Shown piece after piece: positions 12,715 through 13,561 of a stretch of DNA of 13,561 nucleotides. This stretch comes from Nitrososphaerota archaeon (GTDB taxonomy: Archaea; Thermoproteota; Nitrososphaeria; Nitrososphaerales; UBA57): assembly GCA_016180375.1 (NCBI GenBank), contig JACPBJ010000147.1:1-13561 (forward strand). Direction: 5' to 3'. Under the pieces are notes generated by a model, which was not told where the DNA came from, made no database searches, and saw nothing but the letters and a program-made list of their open reading frames with translations. Both the position numbers and the translations under genes were made by a program. Numbering within the stretch: the first letter of the stretch is position 1; every line of letters starts with the position of its first letter.

Positions 12715-13561
12715 ATGGACAACGGCATAAGAGTTGGCTTGACCTTTGATGACGTGCTCCTCATGCCCAAAAACATACCGATCATCAGTGCAAATATGGA
12801 TACCGTGACAGAATCGGCCATGGCAATTACCATGGCCAGACAAGGGGGCATCGGCATTGTTCACAGATTCCTCTCGATTCAAGAGCAAGTTATAGAGGTT
12901 GTTAAAGTCAAAAGATCTGAAGGAATTCTCATAGAAGAACCAGTCACAATCTCTCCCGACAAAAAGCTGCGGGAAGCTATCAGCCTGATGAAAGAGCATG
13001 GTATTGGAGGAATTCTGGTTACAAAAGAAGGCAAGCTAGTAGGGATACTGACGCGTAGGGATACCCTCTATGAGGAGAATCAGGAACTAGAAATCCAGCA
13101 GGTAATGACTAAACATGTTATAACCGCCCCTCCCGGTACGAGCATCGATGAGGCAAAGAGAATTCTGAAGCAGCACAAAGTCGAGAAACTTCCTATCGTT
13201 GACAAGGATGGAAAGATAAAGGGCCTCATCACGAGCAAGGACATTGTGAAGAGGCAGGAATTCCCACAAGCATCTAAGGACCCGAAGGGAAGGCTCAGAG
13301 TTGGAGCTGCTATAGGCGTCAAGGATGACTACATGGAGAGGGCGAAGGCATTGATGGATGCTGGTGCTGATATTCTGGTCGTTGATATAGCGCATGGCCA
13401 TTCTGACCTTGCGATAAGAGTCGTTAACCAGATTCGGGATAAATTTGGTCCGGTCGAATTAATCGCTGGCAATGTTGCCACTGCAGAAGGAACTCGCGAT
13501 CTTATCGACGCAGGAGTAGATGCTGTGAAAGTAGGTGTGGGAGCAGGTTCTATATGTATAA
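12715..13561 (+). CDS. guaB: IMP dehydrogenase, N-terminal part (3' end outside window)
   Basis: The enzyme oxidises IMP to XMP, the committed step of GMP synthesis. The visible 282 codons begin at ATG 12715 (MDNGIRVGLTFDDVLL) and stop one residue after the catalytic Cys281 in VGAGSIC. Two CBS domains are inserted as usual at about residues 75-125 and 130-182 (VMTKHVITAPP and KVEKLPIVDKDGKIKGLITS). HGHSD (227-231) and NVATAEG (253-259) are typical barrel motifs. An oddity is that residue 18 (Pro of LLMPK) runs straight into NIPIISANMDTVTE; most family members have about 21 more residues between these, so a segment of the first barrel strand/loop is absent. The reading frame is otherwise intact. 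The gene continues past the window. Confidence 0.93.
   Translation, partial: MDNGIRVGLTFDDVLLMPKNIPIISANMDTVTESAMAITMARQGGIGIVHRFLSIQEQVIEVVKVKRSEGILIEEPVTISPDKKLREAISLMKEHGIGGILVTKEGKLVGILTRRDTLYEENQELEIQQVMTKHVITAPPGTSIDEAKRILKQHKVEKLPIVDKDGKIKGLITSKDIVKRQEFPQASKDPKGRLRVGAAIGVKDDYMERAKALMDAGADILVVDIAHGHSDLAIRVVNQIRDKFGPVELIAGNVATAEGTRDLIDAGVDAVKVGVGAGSICI

Overview
The window is archaeal and most likely from the Thaumarchaeota/TACK branch. The grounds are a complete ESCRT-III/Vps4-type (Cdv) division cluster, a KEOPS subunit (Cgi121), an archaeal-type aspartyl-tRNA synthetase, an archaeal NusA-like factor, archaeal triosephosphate isomerase, frequent TTG and GTG starts, and TATA-like boxes about 25 bases upstream of start codons (leaderless or very short leaders). 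It reads as ordinary chromosome: no rRNA, tRNA, CRISPR, IS element or integrase was seen. The taxon is inferred from gene content and family resemblance, not from a search.

Layout, left to right. Bases 1-1315 (+): the end of a TrmB-like regulator, a doubtful small ORF, a ubiquitin-fold MoaD/ThiS/SAMP-like protein ending in Gly-Gly, and KEOPS subunit Cgi121. Bases 1312-2437 (-): tsaC (threonylcarbamoyl-AMP synthase), then a Tan1-like THUMP protein. Together these form a tRNA-modification neighbourhood. Bases 2438-2645 hold a small repetitive ORF coding for Glu-Glu-Asp-Phe units. Then come tpiA (+), a YciI-like protein (+) and a metallophosphoesterase (-).

Bases 4406-7224 (+) are the cell-division block: a short CdvB paralog, full CdvB with a C-terminal winged helix, and CdvC (MIT plus AAA ATPase), the last two overlapping by ATGA. 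cdvA is not in the window. Downstream on the minus strand is a SAM methyltransferase broken by two single-base frameshifts (pseudogene or assembly errors), then aspS and a NusA-like gene in one operon. A 331-base AT-rich divergent spacer with palindromes separates these from tusA and a cysteine-synthase-family gene (+). NAD(P)H-hydrate dehydratase (-) and the first 282 codons of IMP dehydrogenase (+, running off the window) close the region.

Main points for a second look: the EEDF-repeat microprotein, whose repeat units differ only at synonymous third positions; the MoaD-like gene, whose first beta-strand lies upstream of every canonical start and whose Gly-Gly codons appear to double as the Shine-Dalgarno of Cgi121; an apparent in-frame loss of about 21 residues near the N-terminus of IMP dehydrogenase; the broken methyltransferase; and three convergent gene pairs whose stop codons overlap or nearly touch.
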